NCBI RefSeq assembly: GCF_026212465.1
Contig: NC_080060.1
Span: forward strand, 18,623,790-18,687,789
From: Amaranthus tricolor
Lineage: Eukaryota; Streptophyta; Magnoliopsida; Caryophyllales; Amaranthaceae
Direction: 5' to 3'
DNA length: 64,000 nt
Both the position numbers and the translations under genes were made by a program. The notes below the pieces were generated by a model. The model was not told the DNA's origin. It saw only the letters and a list, made by a program, of their open reading frames with translations, and searched no databases. Below are positions 59,669 through 64,000 of this stretch, piece after piece. The number at the start of each line of letters is the position of its first letter. The stretch's first letter is position 1.

Positions 59669-60816
59669 TATATATATATGCAAAACGATCAGGACTTAAA
59701 GGTTTTGTAAATATATTAGCTAACTGATTTTCCGTAGGAATATAAGATAGATAAATATGACCTTTTTCAACATGATCACTTATGAAATGATGACGAACCT
59801 CAATGTGTTTTGTACGTGAATATTGTACTGGATTTTTAGTAATACAAATTGCACTTGTATTATCACACTTATTTGGAATACCTTTGAGATCAACTCTAAG
59901 ATCTCGAAGCTATTGTGCAATCCATAAGATTTGAGAACAACATGCACCAGCTGCTATATATTCAGCTTCCACCGTAGATAAAGCAACTGAATTTTACTTT
60001 TTAGAATACCATGAAATCAATGATGATCCCAAGAATTGACATGATCCTGAAGTGCTCTTTCTATCCATCTTATAACTAGTATAATCTGCATCCGAAAAAC
60101 CAATCAAAGCAAAATTTCCACAACTAGGGTACCATAGACCGAAGTCTTTAGTCCAATGCAAATTTCTATGAATTCTCTTAACTGCTGTTAAGTGAGATTC
60201 TTTTGGGTTAGCTTGAAAACGAGCACATAAGCAAACACTAAACATTATATCAGCACGACTAGCTATTAAATACAATAAAGAACCAATCATACCTCTATAA
60301 GTCTTTTGATCAAAACTCTTACTAATTATGTCTTGATTTAGGCTTAGTCTTGCACTCATAGGCGTATTAGCACTTTTGCATTGATCCATATTGTACTTTT
60401 TTAATAGATCTCTAACATATTTACTTTGACAGATAAATATGCCATCTTTCTTTTGCTCTATTTGTAGTCTAAGAAAAATTGTTAAGTCTCCCAACATGCT
60501 CATTTCAAATTCCTTGCACATGATCTCAAAAAATTCCTTGCTTAAAGGATCATTAGTAAAAAGCGTTTTATGAATTTTACCTCGTTGAAAGTTATTTTCA
60601 AGTAAATATGAGCTAAATCTGTCATACCAAGTCCTTGGAGCTTGTTTCAAGCCGTATAATGCTTTGTTTAGTTATAAACACATGACTAGGCAAGTCCAGA
60701 TTCTCAAAACCAGGTGGTTGTTTAACATATACTTCCTCTTGTAAGCCATTTAAGAAAGCACATTTAACATCCATTTGATATAGTTTTATATTCATATATG
60801 AAGCAAAAGCAAGCAT
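59669..60816 (-). pseudogene. Copia reverse transcriptase/RNase H
   Basis: Minus-strand copia RT: KLYQMDVKCAFLNGLQEEVY and VKQPPGFENLDLPSHVF (60622-60816). A frame change follows, then KQAPRTWYDRFSSYLLENNF, LRLQIEQKKDGIFICQSKYV, MIGSLLYLIASRADIMFSVC and ALIGFSDADYTSYKMDRKST (59994-60650). A stop at 59994 precedes the RNase H tail (VALSTVEAEYIAAGACCSQ, SRTKHIEVRHHFISDHVEKG, LANIFTKPLSPDRF, to about 59692). The usual YVDD block between 60540 and 60560 is missing or altered. The element ends against the truncated gypsy LTR. Confidence 0.9.
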
Positions 60817-61767
60817 AATTCTAATAGACTCTAAGCTTGCGACGGGAGAAAAAGTTTTGTTATAATCTATACATTCTTCTTGATTATAGCCTTGAGCTAC
60901 TAGTCTTGCTTTGTTCCTTATGATATCTCCATCCTCATTGAGCTTGTTACGAAAGACCCATCTAGTTCCAACAATAGTACGATGTGGTGGTCTTTCAACT
61001 AGATCCTAAACTTTGTTTCTTTCGAATTCATTTAATTGACTTTGCATAGCAATGATCCACTCCAGTTCTTATAATGTTTCTTTTATATACTTTGGTTCTA
61101 CAAGAGAAACAAAAGCAGAAAATGCACATAAATGTTTATGAGAGGATCGAGTTTGAGTACCTTTGTTTGGATCACTTAGGATGTTTTCCAGCAGATGTTG
61201 AGATGACAATCTAAGCTTTCTTCTAAGAATGGAAGGTGTGTAATCATTTAGAGAACTCGTCCCTACTTTCTTCGAGAAATCTCTAATTGGAGAACTTAAA
61301 TCAGTACGTTCAAGAGCTGTTTCAAAGTCTTGAGATTGGGTCTCAAGATCAAGCTGTGAGTCTTCAATGCGCTCAACCTGTTTTTCTTCAACCTCAACAA
61401 GAATTTGCATAGGATCTTGCATGTTCTTGTTTTTATCTTCATTAAAATCATTGGCATCTAATTCATCATCACTTACATCATCAAAATGTTTGTTAAGGTT
61501 TAAGTCTTTGAATCCTTCAGTTAACATTCCATTGTCAGATTCATCAAATACCATATGTATAATTTCCTCAACCATACTTGTTCGCTTATTTAGAACTATA
61601 TAAGCCTTACTATTTAATGAGTATCCAAGAAATATACCTTCATCACTTCTAGCATCAAACTTACCTTGATTATTATTACCATTATTATGGATAAAACACT
61701 TACAACCAAATTGTCTAAGGTAGGCTATGTTTGGTTTTCTTCCTTTAAATAACTCGTAGGGGGTTTT
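60817..61767 (-). pseudogene. Copia integrase-RT linker
   Basis: Polar, acidic frame of 168 codons (61069-61575), with DVSDDELDANDFNEDKNKNM and ERIEDSQLDLETQSQDFETA, between integrase and RT. The pieces beside it read GVFLGYSLNSKAYIVLNKRT-like (about 61590-61650) and WIIAMQSQLNEFERNK-like with VWDLVERPPH-like (about 60985-61060), as in copia polyproteins. Stops and shifts are present. Confidence 0.8.
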
Positions 61768-62475
61768 CTAAAGTATAGGTCTAATGAGACACCTATTTAA
61801 GACATAGTTAGCTGTATTAACTGCCTCGGCACAATAATATTTGGCTAATCCATTTTCTATAAGCATAGTCCTAGCCATTTCTTCCAAAGTGCGATTTTTA
61901 CTTTCAACCACACCGTTTTGTTGGGTTGTCCTAGGAGCTGGAAAGTTATGGGTTATAGTATATTTTTCACAAAAGGAATCAAAGCCCAGTTGACCAATCT
62001 CTCTCCCATGATCACTTCTAACTGAAACTATTAGAAGATTCAACTGAGTTTGCATTTCTTTACAACGTCTTGAGAACGGTTTCAAGGCTTCATCTTTATC
62101 CTTCAAAAAATCAACCCACGTAAACCTACAATAATCATCAACTGTTACTAGAATATAAGATTTACCTCGTATGCTCCGTACACACATTGGACCACATAGA
62201 TCAATGTGTAGAAGTTCACATGGTTTTGAAGTACTTACCATTTTCTTCGGTTTAAATGAACTTCTTTCTTGTTTACCTCTAATGCATGCATCACATGTAG
62301 GACTGTGTTTGTAGTCAAGAGCTGGAAGTCCCGTAACTAGATCTCTACTTACTAATTCATGCATGGTGTGCATATTGATATGACTAAGCCTTCTATGACA
62401 TAGCTTTGGATCATCCGTTATAGCTTTTAAACACTTGAAATTTTGAGCTGCAATTTCGTTAGTATTCAAAGCCAA
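61768..62475 (-). pseudogene. Copia integrase
   Basis: Open frame of 235 codons. Pre-integrase CHRRLSHINMHTMHELVSRD with CDACIRGKQERSSF (zinc-binding H/C residues). Integrase core LLHIDLCGPMCVRSIRGKSY (first D), ILVTVDDYCRFTWVDFLKDK, IVSVRSDHGREIG (second D) and PRTTQQNGVVESKNRTLEEM (catalytic E in VVESKNR). It then reads GLAKYYCAEAVNTANYVLNR. No stop inside this piece. It would insert cDNA into the host chromosome. Confidence 0.93.
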
Positions 62476-62921
62476 ACATTATCATATCTAAGGGTGGCAA
62501 TAAATGTTTCTCTGGTGTTAGGGTTTTTGACAACACATTTTTCTTTATCAAAAATTACTTGATTACCTTTATCGCATAATTGAGACATACTTAGAAAGTT
62601 AAATTTAAGACCTTCAACCAAATAGACATTATCAATAATTTTAGAAGGATTCTTACCAACTTTGCCAACACCTAATATTTTGCATTTACCTTTGTCGCTT
62701 AGGGTGATCGAGCCATTGTACCTTTCTTTAATTTAAGAAAATAAAGAAACTTTACCACTCATATGTCTCGAACATCCACTATCTAAGATCCGCCTTTTCT
62801 TTTCCTACAAAAAAAAATTACCTTGCTCAACTTCACTTAGCCAACCAAGTGACAAATTTGGGACCATATTCGGCGTAAACCATGTTAGCTGGTCTTGTCC
62901 CTTTAGGAACCCATTTTTTCT
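62476..62921 (-). pseudogene. Copia protease
   Basis: Minus-strand reading gives RRILDSGCSRHMSGKVSLFS (about 62735-62795), the copia protease active site D-S-G-C-S, then NGSITLSDKGKCKILGVGKV, VYLVEGLKFNFLSMSQLCDK and VIFDKEKCVVKN. Two stops interrupt it (near 62733 and 62475). Confidence 0.85.
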
Positions 62922-63527
62922 TTATCTGCTCACGTAATTCAAAGGGAAAGGAATTCTTGATAATATAATTGTCCTTACATTTGTATGGACATGCAAACTT
63001 AAGATGTCCTTGTTTGCAACAAAAGGAGCAAGTAGGTCAGCGTCTATGGTTGTATGCACTTTTAAAAAAAGTGGTTTTACTCTTATAGTTATGTGTAGCA
63101 ATATTATAACCGTTACTACGTTTATCATTAGATCTTTTTTGTCGTGTAAGCATTTTTATGAATTTAAATACGGAATCATTTATCTTTGTTAAGGATTGTA
63201 AACTTTTCTCAGACTCATATCTCAAAGTCTTCAGCTCGGATTCAAGATCATCATTTTATTTCTAAAGATCAATGAGCTTTTTCATTTGACTAATATTTTG
63301 TTCTTTCAAGACTTTGACAGTCTCTTCAAATTTTAATCTTTCAGCCTTAAACGATTCATTTTTCTTTATAAGGTCTTCACAACCTTTGCCATAGTGACGA
63401 ATTCTATCTTCTAATATGTTTTTCTCATCTTTTAAAATTTATTCAATTTGAAACATATCAAAGAGAGCTTTAACTTATTCTTCTTTAGAACAAGAGTTAA
63501 GATAGTCAAGTAACTCCGTATGATTTT
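62922..63527 (-). pseudogene. Copia gag C-part with zinc knuckle
   Basis: The zinc knuckle CSFCCKQGHLKFAC (about 63000-63045) is followed by basic residues. Upstream on minus is a coiled-coil stretch (KLRYESEKSLQSLTKINDSV; LKFEETVKVLKEQNISQMKK) to about 63500. The N-terminal capsid half of gag is missing: similarity stops at 63527, where a new LTR-like start appears. Confidence 0.8.
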
Positions 63528-64000
63528 GTTGGACCTCTTGAGTTTTGATGATGACTACACTTTATTTAAGCGAACATGTTTTTAGAGATTGTGCAGGTCG
63601 ATATCCGATTATGATTATGATCGTTGATAGTACATATGCCTTAGCTTATGGAAACGTACATGTCAAAAGGTTTCAATTGATGTTAGGAGAAGTATATCGC
63701 TTGGGATGTAAAATGGAGACAGCAGATCTACTGTTCCCAAGTTGGATGTTCTAGCTAAACTGAAGTATGGAGACAGCACACTGTTCCTGAGCTGAAGGTT
63801 GACTACGTTGACTAAAAATTCTGGTTATCATATTTTAATTATTTTTTTTAGTTAATGTATTTTAAATTAAATTGTTGCAGTAAAAATTTATTAAAGTTAA
63901 TTGGCAAATCGTTTTTGTTAAAGAAAATGAAATCACGATTTATTTGTTAAGATCCTTTATTTTAGGATCTATTTTTAGTAAATCCTGGATTTGTTAAAAA
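63528..64000 (+). mobile_element. Probable LTR start, cut by window end
   Basis: TGTTGGACCTCTTGAGTTTT then GATGATGAC at 63528 looks like a plant LTR start, and it interrupts the copia gag. A ~25-base imperfect direct repeat (ATGGAGACAGCA...CTGTTCC) lies near 63712 and 63766. No coding frame; the other end is outside the window. Alternatively it is the 5' leader of the copia element itself. Confidence 0.35.

Overview
This is nuclear DNA from a flowering plant, most likely a eudicot. It is AT-rich with large (TA)n tracts. It holds spliced genes with GT-AG introns, a plant histone H4 gene, a NIN-like protein (RWP-RK + PB1) transcription factor gene, and a dense, nested population of plant transposable elements (MULE, PIF/Harbinger, hAT, CACTA, Stowaway-like MITEs, Ty1/copia, Ty3/gypsy, LINE). 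The species cannot be named from sequence alone.

Only two host genes look intact. (1) An NLP6/7-clade gene on + at 13810-18490 has five coding exons and 991 codons, ending in an RWP-RK and a PB1 domain. This class mediates primary nitrate responses. (2) An intronless histone H4 gene lies on - at 31546-31857, with a TATA box and histone-type promoter motifs upstream. Host relics are an LRR array broken by stops and frameshifts (19390-21128), resembling the LRR part of an NBS-LRR resistance gene, and a degenerate second NLP C-terminus (RWP-RK + PB1) at 26003-26466. The last codons of that relic were split by a PIF/Harbinger transposon.

Layout. 1-3480: Mutator-like transposase relic (-) with a copia-type LTR inserted. 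3480-13800: gene-poor AT-rich DNA holding a PBS/LTR scrap, a ~760 bp (TA)n tract, a MITE (6747-7170), a ~2 kb terminal-inverted-repeat element containing a large palindrome and a nested foldback MITE (8437-10434), and a run of four Stowaway-like MITEs ending ~460 bp before the NLP start codon. 13810-18490: NLP gene. 19390-21128: LRR relic. 22060-24800: degenerate copia (-) with its 3' LTR. 26003-30410: NLP relic carrying the Harbinger element (26470-30377, TTA target duplication, intact 360-aa transposase split over three exons, Myb/SANT-like ORF). 31546-31857: histone H4. 32710-35260: hAT relic with a MITE inside. 35261-37200: probable LTR. 37200-38740: CACTA (TNP2) relic (+). 39050-41400: Ty3/gypsy relic (-). 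41820-46590: two related copia relics in opposite orientation. 47440-49792: LINE relic (-), cut by a Ty3/gypsy chromovirus (49793-59668, -) with two ~2.3-2.9 kb LTRs. 59690-63527: copia relic (-). 63528-64000: probable start of another LTR.

The window is therefore two small gene islands in a nested transposon landscape. I found no clearly new multi-gene system. The most unusual structures are the series of hairpins with one invariant loop and covarying stems inside the gypsy LTRs, the composite palindrome at 8437-10434, the NLP relic interrupted by an apparently intact Harbinger element, and the strand-switching (TA)n palindromes.
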